From Hartmannibacter diazotrophicus (GTDB lineage Bacteria > Pseudomonadota > Alphaproteobacteria > Rhizobiales > Pleomorphomonadaceae): a stretch of 64,000 nucleotides of DNA. The stretch covers positions 1,238,550 to 1,302,549 of the forward strand of contig NZ_LT960614.1 of the NCBI RefSeq assembly GCF_900231165.1, given 5' to 3'. This document shows, one piece after another, positions 55,836 to 64,000 of this stretch. A program made the position numbers and the translations under genes. Below the pieces are notes generated by a model, which was given only the letters and a program-made list of their open reading frames with translations, was not told the origin of the DNA and ran no database searches. Each line of letters begins with the position of its first letter. Positions within the stretch are counted from its first letter, which is position 1.

Positions 55836-57257
55836 ATGCGCCCTGCGCCAACGCCCGATCTTCTTGCCCGATTCGCCGCGATCGTCGGGGCCGCCAACGC
55901 GTTGACCGACCCGGTCGACATCGCCCCTTACGTCGTCGAATGGCGCGACCTCTATCTCGGCCGCACGCCGCTCGTCCTGAAGCCGGGGTCGACGCAGGAA
56001 GTCGCCGAGGTCCTGAAGCTTGCCCATGAAACGGGAACGGCCATTGTGCCGCAGGGCGGCAACACCGGCCTCGTCGGCGGCCAGACCCCGGACGAGACCG
56101 GCGCGGAGATCGTGCTGTCGCTGTCGCGCCTCAACCGCATTCGCGATGTCGATCCCGCCGGCGATACGGTGACGGTAGAGGCGGGCGTGGTTCTTCAGGC
56201 CCTTCACGATGCGGCGGCGGAAACAGGCCGGCTTTTTCCGCTGACGCTTGGCTCCATGGGCTCCTGCCAGGTGGGCGGCAATATCGCGACCAACGCCGGC
56301 GGCACGGCGGTGCTCTCCTACGGCAACATGCGCGCGCAGGTGCTGGGGCTCGAAGTGGTGCTGGCCGACGGCCGGATCTGGAACGGGCTGAAGCGGCTGC
56401 ACAAGGACAATTCCGGCTACGACATGAAGCAGCTCTTCATCGGCAGCGAGGGCACGATCGGCGTCATCACGGCGGCGGTCTTGAGGCTCCAACCGCAGCC
56501 AGCGGGCATCGAGGTCGCCTTCGTCGGCATGCCGGGGCCGGAAGAGGCCTTGAAGCTGCTGACGCTGGCGCGCTCAAGGGCCGGGGCCATGCTGACCGGC
56601 TTCGAACTGATGCCGCGCATGGGACTGGAATTCACGCTGCGCCATCTCGCCGGCGCGCGCGATCCGCTGGAGGCGTCGCACGACTGGTATGTGCTCTGCG
56701 AGATATCGTCGACCAGCGAGGCCGAGGTCGCGCGCCGGGTCATGGAGCAGGTGCTCGGCGAAGCCCTGGAGGACGGCATCGTCACGGACGCGGCCATCGC
56801 CCAGTCGATGGATCAGGCCGCCGCCTTCTGGAAGCTGCGCCACGGCATGTCGGAGGTGCAAAAGCACGAGGGCGGTTCGATCAAGCATGATGTGTCGGTG
56901 CCGGTGGATCAGGTGCCGGCCTTCCTGCGCAGCGCCATCGCGGCGGTCGAGGCGTTCATGCCGGATTGCCGCCCAATTCCCTTCGGCCACCTCGGCGACG
57001 GCAACATCCACTTCAACGTCAGCCAGCCAATCGGCATGGACAAGGAGGCCTATCTCGCCAACTGGGATGCGATGAACGAGGTGGTGCACGCCATCGTCGG
57101 CGAATTCGGCGGATCGGTCGCGGCCGAACATGGTGTCGGACGGCTGAAGCGCGGGCTCATCGAACGGGTGAAGGATCCGGTCGAACTGGAGATGCTGCGG
57201 GCGCTCAAGAAGACCTTCGATCCGAAGGGGATCCTCAATCCCGGCCGGGTTGTCTGA
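55836..57257 (+). CDS. FAD-binding D-2-hydroxyacid dehydrogenase-like oxidoreductase
   Basis: 473-residue vanillyl-alcohol-oxidase-type flavoenzyme. N-terminal FAD_binding_4 domain (about 40-180) with IVPQGGNTGLVGGQTPD and GSCQVGGNIATNAGG. C-terminal FAD-linked oxidase domain (about 215-470) with GHLGDGNIHFNV and HGVGRLKRG. Similar proteins oxidise D-2-hydroxyglutarate, D-lactate or glycolate; the substrate here is not determined. The ATG at 55836 starts at the family N-terminus. Convergent with the SMR gene. Confidence 0.92.
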   Translation: MRPAPTPDLLARFAAIVGAANALTDPVDIAPYVVEWRDLYLGRTPLVLKPGSTQEVAEVLKLAHETGTAIVPQGGNTGLVGGQTPDETGAEIVLSLSRLNRIRDVDPAGDTVTVEAGVVLQALHDAAAETGRLFPLTLGSMGSCQVGGNIATNAGGTAVLSYGNMRAQVLGLEVVLADGRIWNGLKRLHKDNSGYDMKQLFIGSEGTIGVITAAVLRLQPQPAGIEVAFVGMPGPEEALKLLTLARSRAGAMLTGFELMPRMGLEFTLRHLAGARDPLEASHDWYVLCEISSTSEAEVARRVMEQVLGEALEDGIVTDAAIAQSMDQAAAFWKLRHGMSEVQKHEGGSIKHDVSVPVDQVPAFLRSAIAAVEAFMPDCRPIPFGHLGDGNIHFNVSQPIGMDKEAYLANWDAMNEVVHAIVGEFGGSVAAEHGVGRLKRGLIERVKDPVELEMLRALKKTFDPKGILNPGRVV

Positions 57258-57278
57258 GGGGGCTCTCGGGATAGTCGC

Positions 57279-57626
57279 TTAGTGCGCGACCGTCCTGGAA
57301 AAGAGGTTGATGACGACGACGCCCAGGATGATGAGGGCAAGGCCGACGATCGCTGGGGCGTCCAGTTTCTGCCCGGAGAAGAGCCAGGCCACCGCCGCGA
57401 TCAGAACGATGCCCGCACCGGACCAGATGGCATAGACGACGCCCGTCGACATGACGCGGAGAGGGAAGGAGAGACACCAGAAGGCGAGGGCATATCCGCC
57501 GACGGTGATCAGCGATGGCACCAGCCGCGTGAAGCTTTCCGATCGCGCCAGCGCGCTGGTGGCGATCACCTCGGCGACGATGGCCGCGGCGAGAAAGGCA
57601 TAGGTCGACAGCGGGATGGCAGGCAT
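57279..57626 (-). CDS. Small multidrug resistance (SMR) transporter
   Basis: 115 residues, four helices. The essential proton/substrate Glu19 is in AAIVAEVIATSAL; VVYAIWSGAGIV and GQKLDAPAIVGLALIILGV are the family motifs. Works as an antiparallel dimer exporting cations such as quaternary ammonium, or guanidinium in the Gdx branch; the presence of ARSESFTRLVPS favours the EmrE/QacE side. Convergent with the flavoenzyme gene, and 36 bases downstream of the RNA methyltransferase. Confidence 0.93.
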   Translation of the reverse strand: MPAIPLSTYAFLAAAIVAEVIATSALARSESFTRLVPSLITVGGYALAFWCLSFPLRVMSTGVVYAIWSGAGIVLIAAVAWLFSGQKLDAPAIVGLALIILGVVVINLFSRTVAH

Positions 57627-57662
57627 CGGCAGACTCCCAATGTTCCGGATGCAGGCGAGGCG

Positions 57663-58919
57663 TCAGCCGGACGCGCGCCGCAGCACGACCACCGCCTCCA
57701 CATGGGCGGACCAGAGGAACTGGTCGACTGGCGTGACGCTCTCGATCCCGTAGCCGCCGTCGACGAGCAGCCGCACGTCGCGGGCGAGCGTTGCCGGATT
57801 GCAGGAGACCGCGACGACAGTCGGCACCTTGGAGGCGGCAAGTTCGGCTGCTTGGGCATTCGCGCCAGCGCGGGGCGGATCGAAGACCACGGCGTCGAAA
57901 CGGGCGAGCTCCTTGGGCGTCAGGGGCCTGCGGAAGAGATCGCGCCGTTCCCGGTTGATCTGTTTCAGGCCCTTCGCGAAGCGCGCGCCCTTGTCCAGCG
58001 CCTCCATCGAAGCCTTGTCGCCCTCCACGGCGTGGACCGCACTCTTCGTCGCAAGCGGAAACGTGAAGGTGCCGGCGCCGCAGAAGAGATCGGCCACTGC
58101 TTTGGCGCCTTTGACGGCGGCAAGGATCAGGTCCGTCATCGCCTGTTCGGACTCGGCGGTCGCCTGCAGGAAACCGCCGGGCGGCGGCACGACGCTGACG
58201 CCGACGAAGGACAGCGACGGCGGAACGCGCTCCACGATGACCTCGTCGCCGACGGACAGCCGGGCAATCCCGGCCGCCATCGCCGCCTCGATCAGCGGCA
58301 GGCGCTGCTTGTCGGCGTCCTTGGGCGGCAGGCCGGTGAGGCAGACGTCGAGACCGTTCGCCGTGGTCAGAACGGAGATGGCGAGATCGCCCTTCTTCGG
58401 GGCGGCGACGGCGGCAAGCTGCTCAAGGGCGGGCAGGGCCTTGACGATGGCAGGCCGCGCCACGGGGCACTCATCGATCGGAACGATGCGATGGCTCTTG
58501 CGGCCGTGGAAGCCGAAGAGCAGGCGATGACCGTTTCGTCGCGCGGCAAGCGTCACACGCCGCCGGCTGCCGGACGGAACGATGATCGGCTCGGAGATCT
58601 CCGGATTAAGGCCGCGCGAGGCAAAGGCGGCGCGCACGAGGTCCTGCTTGAAGGCGGTATAGGCGGCAGGACCGAGGTGTTGCAGGCTGCAGCCGCCGCA
58701 GTCGGTGTAATGCCGGCAGGCCGGCGCGATCCGGTCCGGGCTCGGCGTCACGACGTCGAGGAGGTCGCCGCGCTCGCCATCGAGCTCGACCGCGACGGTC
58801 TCGCCGGGCAGCGTGAAGGGAACATAGACGGGTTGCCCGTCGAGCGTGGCGATGCCGTCGCCCTGCGCGCCAAGCCGTTCGATCGTCAGGGTCTCGGCCT
58901 CAACGCCGTTGCCGCTCAT
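57663..58919 (-). CDS. TrmA/RlmD-type RNA m5U methyltransferase
   Basis: 418 residues. N-terminal TRAM-like domain (about 1-60), then a 4Fe-4S site with Cys68, Cys74, Cys77 (CRHYTDCGGC) and Cys151, and the SAM-binding FCGAGTFTFPLA. The catalytic Cys is in SCNPATLARD. It methylates uracil in rRNA or tRNA; which position is not decided by sequence. Its ATG overlaps the tlyA stop by four bases, so the two are translationally coupled. Confidence 0.93.
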   Translation of the reverse strand: MSGNGVEAETLTIERLGAQGDGIATLDGQPVYVPFTLPGETVAVELDGERGDLLDVVTPSPDRIAPACRHYTDCGGCSLQHLGPAAYTAFKQDLVRAAFASRGLNPEISEPIIVPSGSRRRVTLAARRNGHRLLFGFHGRKSHRIVPIDECPVARPAIVKALPALEQLAAVAAPKKGDLAISVLTTANGLDVCLTGLPPKDADKQRLPLIEAAMAAGIARLSVGDEVIVERVPPSLSFVGVSVVPPPGGFLQATAESEQAMTDLILAAVKGAKAVADLFCGAGTFTFPLATKSAVHAVEGDKASMEALDKGARFAKGLKQINRERRDLFRRPLTPKELARFDAVVFDPPRAGANAQAAELAASKVPTVVAVSCNPATLARDVRLLVDGGYGIESVTPVDQFLWSAHVEAVVVLRRASG

Positions 58920-59659
58920 GTCTTCTGTGCCCCAAGCAGGAATTCGCGGTTGCCGTCGCCGCCGGTGATAGGCGATGGCAAGTGCCCGACAACCTGCCAG
59001 CCGTCAAGGCCGCCGATCCACGCGATGATTCGCTGCAATGCCTCGTCGGCAAGCTCAGGGCTCCTGACCAGCCCGCCTTTGCCGATGCCTTCGCGCCCGA
59101 CCTCGAACTGCGGCTTGACCAGTGCGGCAAGGCGGGCGCCGGGCGCGGCAAGATCGAGCGCCGGCGCAAGCGCGAGCGTCAGCGAGATGAAGCTGACGTC
59201 TGAGACCACGATCTCCGGCGGCTCGCCAATGTGGGCCAGCGTGAGGTCGCGCGCGTTGAGGCCCTCAATCGACGTCACGCGCGGATCGCGGTGGAGACTC
59301 TCGTGCAACTGCCCGTGGCCGACATCGATCGCCGTTACATGCCGGGCGCCCCGCTCCAGCAGCACCTGGGTAAAGCCGCCGGTGGACGCGCCGACATCGA
59401 GGCAGGTCTTGCCGGCAGGATGGAAGGCGAAAGCATCGAGCGCTGCGACGAGCTTCAGCGCCGCGCGGGAGACATAGCGCGCCGCCGGATCGTCGATTGC
59501 GATGTTGGCCCCGGCGGCGACGGTCTGGCCGGGCTTGGTGACGACCGACCCGTCAACCTGCACGGTGCCGCGCTGCACGGCATCGCGCGCCCGGGCCCTG
59601 CTGTGAAAGTGACCAAGATCGACAAGCAACTGGTCCAGCCGGATCTTCGCGCCGCTCAC
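58916..59659 (-). CDS. tlyA: TlyA-type rRNA 2'-O-methyltransferase
   Basis: 247 residues. N-terminal S4 RNA-binding domain (about 5-60, IRLDQLLVDLGHFHSRARA), then an FtsJ-like Rossmann domain with CLDVGASTGGFTQVLLE and VVSDVSFISL. LVKPQFEVG supplies the KDKE-type Lys/Asp/Lys. TlyA enzymes methylate 16S and/or 23S rRNA. The gene overlaps the MFS gene upstream and the RNA methyltransferase gene downstream by four bases each, giving a coupled three-gene unit. In relatives dxs lies directly upstream; here dxs is separated by two genes. Confidence 0.95.
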   Translation of the reverse strand: MSGAKIRLDQLLVDLGHFHSRARARDAVQRGTVQVDGSVVTKPGQTVAAGANIAIDDPAARYVSRAALKLVAALDAFAFHPAGKTCLDVGASTGGFTQVLLERGARHVTAIDVGHGQLHESLHRDPRVTSIEGLNARDLTLAHIGEPPEIVVSDVSFISLTLALAPALDLAAPGARLAALVKPQFEVGREGIGKGGLVRSPELADEALQRIIAWIGGLDGWQVVGHLPSPITGGDGNREFLLGAQKT

Positions 59660-60981
59660 GCGGCGGCGTCCTTTTCGGCGGCTTCGTTGGCGGCGTCGAT
59701 CTCGGCCTGTACGGCAACGCCGGGGTCAACAGGCGTCTGGACCATGGGATTTTCCTCTTCGAGCGGTTCGGGCGTCAGCACCGCGCCGACAGTCGCCGTG
59801 GAGAAGAGGTCGAAGTCGTTCTTCTCTTCGGTGGTCTGCGAGGCGCGCTGCTTGATGCGCAGCGCGGTAAAGAGCAGCAGCGCCACCTGCGTCGCGGCGA
59901 TGAAGAAGAAGAGAGCGCTGGCGCCAAGCCCCTTCATCAGCACGGAGGCGACGAAGGGGCCGATGACCGAGCCGATGCCGTTGGCGAGCAGCAGACCGGC
60001 GGCGGTCTCGACGTAGTCCGTCGGCGCCGCGCGGTCATAGGCATGGGCCGCGGCAATCGAATAGCCGGGCAGGGTGGTGATGCCGAAGAGAAAGCCGAAC
60101 AGCAGCAGCATCGTGTTCGACAGCGTCAGGCTGGCGAGCAACATGCAGACCGCCGCGGCAGCCGCGAGCACCATCATCAGGACATAGCGCCGGTCCATCT
60201 TGTCCGACATCCGGCCGACCGGCCATTGCGCCAGAGCGCCACCGATGACGGCGACGCTCATGAAGAGGGCGGCCGCGCTGTTGGAAAGACCGTGGTCGAC
60301 GCCATAGATCGCCCCGAGCGACCAGAAGGAGCCGTTGCCGATGCCGATCATGAAGGTTCCGACAAAGCCGACGGGCGCCATGCGGTAGAGCTTCTTCGGA
60401 TTGAACTGCACGAGCGTGATTGGCGCGGGCTGCGCCGAACGGGTCATCGCCACCGGGATCGCCGCGACGGAGACGAGGATGGAAGCCAGCATGAAAAGCG
60501 TGAAGCCGCTGACGGGCGCCAGCGTCACCAGCATCTGTCCGGCCGTGATCGCGGCGAAGTTCACGACGATGTAGCTGCTCATCAGCAGGCCGCGATTCTC
60601 GTTGGTCGCCCTGTCGTTGAGCCAGCTCTCGATGATGAGATAGAGCCCGGCGAGGCTGAAGCCTGTCACCGCGCGGCAGATCATCCAGACATAGGGATTG
60701 ACGAGAAGCGGATGGACCAGAGCGATGGCTGACGCGGCGGAGACAAGCGCGGCGAAGGATCGGATGTGGCCGGCACGCAGGATGAGATAGGGGCCGGCGA
60801 CGCACCCGGCGACAAAGCCCGCGTAATAGGCCGAGCCGATGAGGCCGATGTCGAGCGCGCCGAACTGCTCCATCGAGGCGCGCAACGGCGTCAGCGTGCT
60901 CTGGAGGCCGTTGCCGGCAAGAAGAAAAGAAATACCGATCAGCAGCGATGCGATCGGAGCCAATGTGGAGGGCACGGTCAA
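59656..60981 (-). CDS. MFS transporter, YcaD-like
   Basis: 441 residues, 12 helices. GLQSTLTPLRASMEQFGALDIG in helix 1, ESWLNDRATNENRGLLMSSY after helix 4, and GRMSDKMDRRYVLMMV as motif A of the second half match the YcaD branch. The C-terminal 60 residues are acidic and cytoplasmic, unusual in length. The start is a TTG at 60981 or a GTG two codons later; no clear ribosome-binding site. It overlaps tlyA, so expression is linked to RNA modification genes for no obvious reason. Confidence 0.88.
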   Translation of the reverse strand: MTVPSTLAPIASLLIGISFLLAGNGLQSTLTPLRASMEQFGALDIGLIGSAYYAGFVAGCVAGPYLILRAGHIRSFAALVSAASAIALVHPLLVNPYVWMICRAVTGFSLAGLYLIIESWLNDRATNENRGLLMSSYIVVNFAAITAGQMLVTLAPVSGFTLFMLASILVSVAAIPVAMTRSAQPAPITLVQFNPKKLYRMAPVGFVGTFMIGIGNGSFWSLGAIYGVDHGLSNSAAALFMSVAVIGGALAQWPVGRMSDKMDRRYVLMMVLAAAAAVCMLLASLTLSNTMLLLFGFLFGITTLPGYSIAAAHAYDRAAPTDYVETAAGLLLANGIGSVIGPFVASVLMKGLGASALFFFIAATQVALLLFTALRIKQRASQTTEEKNDFDLFSTATVGAVLTPEPLEEENPMVQTPVDPGVAVQAEIDAANEAAEKDAAA

Positions 60982-61475
60982 ATCCGAGATAGCAGGTGAA
61001 ATAGGGCGCGCAATGGTCCGCGCTGGCGTCTATCGCGTCAGATCATGCCTGATTTGTGGCCAAAGGGGAATTCCGGCAATCCGTCGCCGGCCCGGCACCA
61101 GAGCAGGCAATGCGCAAACGGGACCGTCCCCCGAGCGAAAGCCGTCGCTGACCGGTGCGGATTGTTGCGGACAGCCTGATCGGATTGGCCGGACGGGCTG
61201 GTCAACCCGGCTCCAGGCGCGGAAAATCAAGGTGATTCTGAACTAGGTCCGGGAGCGACGGGAACCGAAAATCCGTCCGGATGTGCATCGAGGCCATCAT
61301 CAGGCCCCGCTTTTGCTCGTTTTGGGTGATGGTGTTGTCCGCAAGCGACTGTCGCGGCCGAATGGCCAGCGCTGCGGCGGTTCGCGAGAGAAGCACGAGG
61401 GTGAATTTCGACCAGTAGAGGGGCGTCATTTTTTGCTCATGAGAGATGAGTTTCAGTAGATGCGGAGATCGGCGG
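60982..61475. other. Divergent intergenic region between MFS and GT-C-like genes
   Basis: About 494 bases. A 75-codon frame on the minus strand (61202-61429) was considered but has no ribosome-binding site or family. Promoters for both flanking genes are expected; none is clear. Confidence 0.5.
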
Positions 61476-63059
61476 ATGAGCAGAAAATTCGAAAATTTCT
61501 ACGTCAACGTAGCGATGGGGACGTTGTTCGCCTGTCTGGTGATCGCGATATCCATCGATCCGAAGGTTCATGGCTACGATGACGGAATTATTCTCACCGG
61601 CGCCGATCGGGTCTTGCGCGGCGAGGTTCCCTATCGCGATTTCTGGAGCATGTACGGGCCTGCAACCTATTATTTCAATGCAGCCGTGCTGGAACTGTTC
61701 GACAACAGCGCCATTGCCGTCAAGATAACGGCACTTCTCTTCAAGGTGCTGATCGTTGTCTTCGGGTTTGTCATCATCTCGAAGGCAAACGGACCCAAAT
61801 GGGCGTTTCTCGGGGCGGTTTGCCTTTTGGGTCTGCTGATCAAGCTCGGCTTCGATCTTTTTACCGTGTATCACGCGACGGCACTCATCCTCGTCGCCTT
61901 CATGATGATCTCAAGCGCCGAGCCGACGCGCATCCGCATGCTGGGGGCAGGACTCCTGACCGGCTTTGCGGCGCTCTTTCGCCATGACATGGGGTTCTAC
62001 GCCTGCCTCACGGCTGCCCTTGCATTGATGGTTTTCGCCTTTGGCGAAGGCACCGGCCTTCGCGCCAGATTGGGCAAGGCAGCGCTGCAGATCGCCATTT
62101 TCGCGGCCGGCGTCGGGCTCGTCTTCTTTCCGGCCCTGATTGTCCTCCTGAAGGCGGCCGGCGTGCAGGACGTTGTCTTCAACCTCATTACGGCGCCGAG
62201 CGCCATCTATCCCGCGGCGCGCGGCCTTCCATGGCCGTTCCCCTGGGATTCGGCCGTCTATATTCCGCTGCTGGGGATCCCGATCCTGGCGGCGATCGGC
62301 CTCGGACTGGCCCAGCATTCCGAAACGTCGGAACAAAGCTTTGCCGACCGAATGCTGATCACCTTGTCCCTTGCCGCCGTTGTCTTCATGGCCAAGGGAG
62401 CCGTGCGCGTCGAGAGCCTGCACATGGCGCCGGCTCTCGTCTTCGCCTTCCTGGCGCTCTTCACCTATCGCGGTGCCTACTGGCGCGAGAATCGCCGTGC
62501 TCTCGTCATGACGGTTCTGGTCATCGGCGGCATTTCCTATTCCGCCCTTTATGCCGCGACGGGTTTTCGCAACTCCGCCAGCAATGTCATGAAGATCGCC
62601 CGGGCGGAGCATCCTTTCCAGGCGCTGGATTGCCTGACCAGGATCGGCGAGGATCGTGTCGCGTGCCTGGAAATTCCGGCGCGCTACCAGCAGGCGGTGG
62701 CGTTCATCAAGGAAAACACGACCCAGGATGACCTGATCTACGTGGGGCCGAAGCACCACGACAAGGTCTTCGCCAACTATCTCGCGTTCTATTTCTTTGC
62801 CGACCGCAGGTCGCCGACGAAATGGGAGGAGACTCACCCCGGAATCCAGACGTCGCCGGAAGTCCAGATGGCGATGATCATCGATTTCACGGCGCGTCCC
62901 CCCAAATACATCCTGCTCGATGCCGCCTGGGGAGACATTCACGAACCGAACCAGTCATCCAGGAGCTCGGGGGTGTTCGCGCTCGATAACTTCATTCGCG
63001 ACCACTACCGCAAGGTCACAAGCTACGGCAGCCTGGACGTCTGGGCCGAGAACAGCTGA
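61476..63059 (+). CDS. GT-C-like multi-pass membrane glycosyltransferase or related protein
   Basis: 527 residues from the ATG at 61476 (CGGAGATCGGCGG upstream). About ten hydrophobic helices. After the first helix comes DDGIILTGADRVLRGEVPYR then DFWSMYGPATYYFNA, the acidic and YGP loop typical of GT-C enzymes using polyprenyl-phosphate sugars. The C-terminal 150 residues are soluble with two Cys (CLTRIGEDRVACLE). Substrate and product unknown. It splits dxs from the tlyA operon and is on the opposite strand to both. Confidence 0.75.
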   Translation: MSRKFENFYVNVAMGTLFACLVIAISIDPKVHGYDDGIILTGADRVLRGEVPYRDFWSMYGPATYYFNAAVLELFDNSAIAVKITALLFKVLIVVFGFVIISKANGPKWAFLGAVCLLGLLIKLGFDLFTVYHATALILVAFMMISSAEPTRIRMLGAGLLTGFAALFRHDMGFYACLTAALALMVFAFGEGTGLRARLGKAALQIAIFAAGVGLVFFPALIVLLKAAGVQDVVFNLITAPSAIYPAARGLPWPFPWDSAVYIPLLGIPILAAIGLGLAQHSETSEQSFADRMLITLSLAAVVFMAKGAVRVESLHMAPALVFAFLALFTYRGAYWRENRRALVMTVLVIGGISYSALYAATGFRNSASNVMKIARAEHPFQALDCLTRIGEDRVACLEIPARYQQAVAFIKENTTQDDLIYVGPKHHDKVFANYLAFYFFADRRSPTKWEETHPGIQTSPEVQMAMIIDFTARPPKYILLDAAWGDIHEPNQSSRSSGVFALDNFIRDHYRKVTSYGSLDVWAENS

Positions 63060-63068
63060 GCCGAAGCA

Positions 63069-63088
63069 GTGCCCGCAGGAGCGGGCAC
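63069..63088. terminator. Hairpin after the GT-C-like gene
   Basis: Stem GTGCCCGC / GCGGGCAC with an AGGA loop, ten bases after the stop, between convergent genes. Only a short TTTT follows later, so termination is possible but not assured. Confidence 0.5.
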
Positions 63089-63163
63089 CGGCTTTTGCGC
63101 CGGGATCGGGATCGGAGCAGGGGATCGGCGTGATGCCGGGAACGACGCAAATCGTCCCGGCTG

Positions 63164-64000
63164 TTACTCGCCTGCCTTCACGGGGACGACCGGAACTTCC
63201 GAGCCGAGCGACGAGAAGACGGCCTTCACGATGCCTTCGGCGTCGAGGCCTGCGGCCGCATAGAGCGCGTCCGGCTTGCCGTGGTCCAGATAGAGGTCCG
63301 GCAGGTGCAGGGTGCGGATCTTGAGGCCGCGGTCGAGCAGGCCTTCTTCGGCGAGCAACCCCAGCACATGGCTGCCGAAGCCGCCGATCGAGCCTTCCTC
63401 GATGGTGATCAGCACGTCGTGGCTGGACGCGAGGCGGATGACGAGGTCGCGGTCGAGCGGCTTGGCGAAGCGCGCGTCCGCCACCGTGGTCGAAAGACCG
63501 AAGGTCTCCAGTTCCTCGGCGGCTTTCAGGGATTCGGCAAGGCGCGTCCCCAGCGACAGGATCGCGACGCGGCTGCCTTCGCGCAAGATGCGGCCCTTGC
63601 CGATCTCCAGAACCTCGCCCTTCTCGGGCAGCTCAACGCCGACACCTTCGCCGCGCGGATAGCGGAAGGCGATCGGGCCGGCATCATGGGCGGTGGCCGT
63701 CGCCACCATGTGGACAAGTTCGGCCTCGTCGCTTGCGGCCATCACCACCATGTTCGGCAGGCAGGCGAGATAGGCGATGTCGAAGGCGCCCGCGTGCGTC
63801 GGTCCGTCGGCGCCGACGAGCCCGGCCCGGTCGATCGGGAAGCGCACGGGCAGGTTCTGGATCGCGACGTCGTGGACGACCTGGTCGTAACCGCGCTGCA
63901 AAAAGGTGGAATAGAGGGCGCAGAAGGGCCGGTAGCCTTCGGCGGCGAGCCCGGCGGCGAAGGTCACCGCATGCTGTTCGGCAATGCCGACGTCGAAGCA
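63164..64000 (-). CDS. dxs: 1-deoxy-D-xylulose-5-phosphate synthase (5' part missing)
   Basis: First enzyme of the non-mevalonate pathway, joining pyruvate and glyceraldehyde-3-phosphate with thiamine diphosphate. Only the C-terminal 278 residues lie in the window; the frame is open to the right edge. [19 protein letters not shown] is the transketolase-central motif with the cofactor-activating Glu. [18 protein letters not shown] and [14 protein letters not shown] follow. It shares the isoprenoid pathway with ispE and polyprenyl synthase in this window. Convergent with the GT-C-like gene. Confidence 0.96.
   Translation of the reverse strand, partial: CFDVGIAEQHAVTFAAGLAAEGYRPFCALYSTFLQRGYDQVVHDVAIQNLPVRFPIDRAGLVGADGPTHAGAFDIAYLACLPNMVVMAASDEAELVHMVATATAHDAGPIAFRYPRGEGVGVELPEKGEVLEIGKGRILREGSRVAILSLGTRLAESLKAAEELETFGLSTTVADARFAKPLDRDLVIRLASSHDVLITIEEGSIGGFGSHVLGLLAEEGLLDRGLKIRTLHLPDLYLDHGKPDALYAAAGLDAEGIVKAVFSSLGSEVPVVPVKAGE

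Noticed and set aside
61202-61429. 75-codon frame on the minus strand between the MFS and GT-C-like genes
   Set aside because: No ribosome-binding site, no hydrophobic or domain pattern, and it lies in an expected divergent promoter.

Overview
The window looks like chromosomal backbone of a high-GC alphaproteobacterium of the Hyphomicrobiales (Rhizobiales) type. The evidence is gene content and order: glyQ/glyS encoded as separate subunits, a MaeB-type malic enzyme, an intracellular PHB depolymerase with a Cys nucleophile, ETF-ubiquinone oxidoreductase, and many small families common in that order (DUF1194, DUF2007, DUF3297, DUF3309, TIGR02301). The short palindromes containing GGGAACCGGTT also fit. 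The genus cannot be fixed from the sequence alone. No rRNA, tRNA, CRISPR array, transposase or phage module was recognised.

Layout. 1-12 kb: the 5' part of a DHA2 efflux pump with a divergent LysR regulator, malic enzyme, an exported SRPBCC protein, glutathione S-transferase, PHB depolymerase, a HAD hydrolase, a type-4-like uracil-DNA glycosylase, ETF-QO and a DUF1194 von Willebrand-like protein. 12-19 kb: glyS, a CsbD-like protein, glyQ, a small membrane protein, an S49 peptidase, a TrmN6-like methyltransferase and DUF2007. 19-21.6 kb: a two-gene exosortase cassette, made of a lipoprotein-like substrate with a C-terminal PE-hydrophobic-Arg sorting tail and an XrtE-type exosortase fused to a CPBP/CAAX protease. 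It lies between DUF2007 and polyprenyl diphosphate synthase, next to an unusually AT-rich stretch. 22-30 kb: polyprenyl synthase, ispE, a TPR protein, ppdK and meaB. 30-32 kb: a gene-poor, lower-GC stretch with two paralogous small membrane proteins.

32-43.6 kb: an MFS carrier, a SleB-like hydrolase, an AcuI-like reductase, a methyltransferase, a tight YgfZ-HD-phosphatase run, a dihydroorotase-like protein, LemA with DUF2207, and DUF486. 43.7-52.5 kb: small conserved proteins, NUDIX, SRAP, cupin, DUF3309, the divergent ald/Lrp pair, YHS, GNAT, DUF3297 and DUF305. 52.5-64 kb: aroC, histidine phosphatase, fabI, an FAD-dependent 2-hydroxyacid dehydrogenase, an SMR pump, an RNA methyltransferase with TlyA and an MFS protein, a GT-C-like membrane protein, and the 3' part of dxs.

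The housekeeping functions centre on C3/C4 and storage-carbon metabolism (maeB, ppdK, phaZ, ETF-QO, meaB, acuI), isoprenoid synthesis (dxs, ispE, polyprenyl synthase), envelope lipid synthesis (fabI), aromatic synthesis (aroC) and translation. The least explained items are the exosortase cassette, the small-protein pair and the dispersed palindromes.
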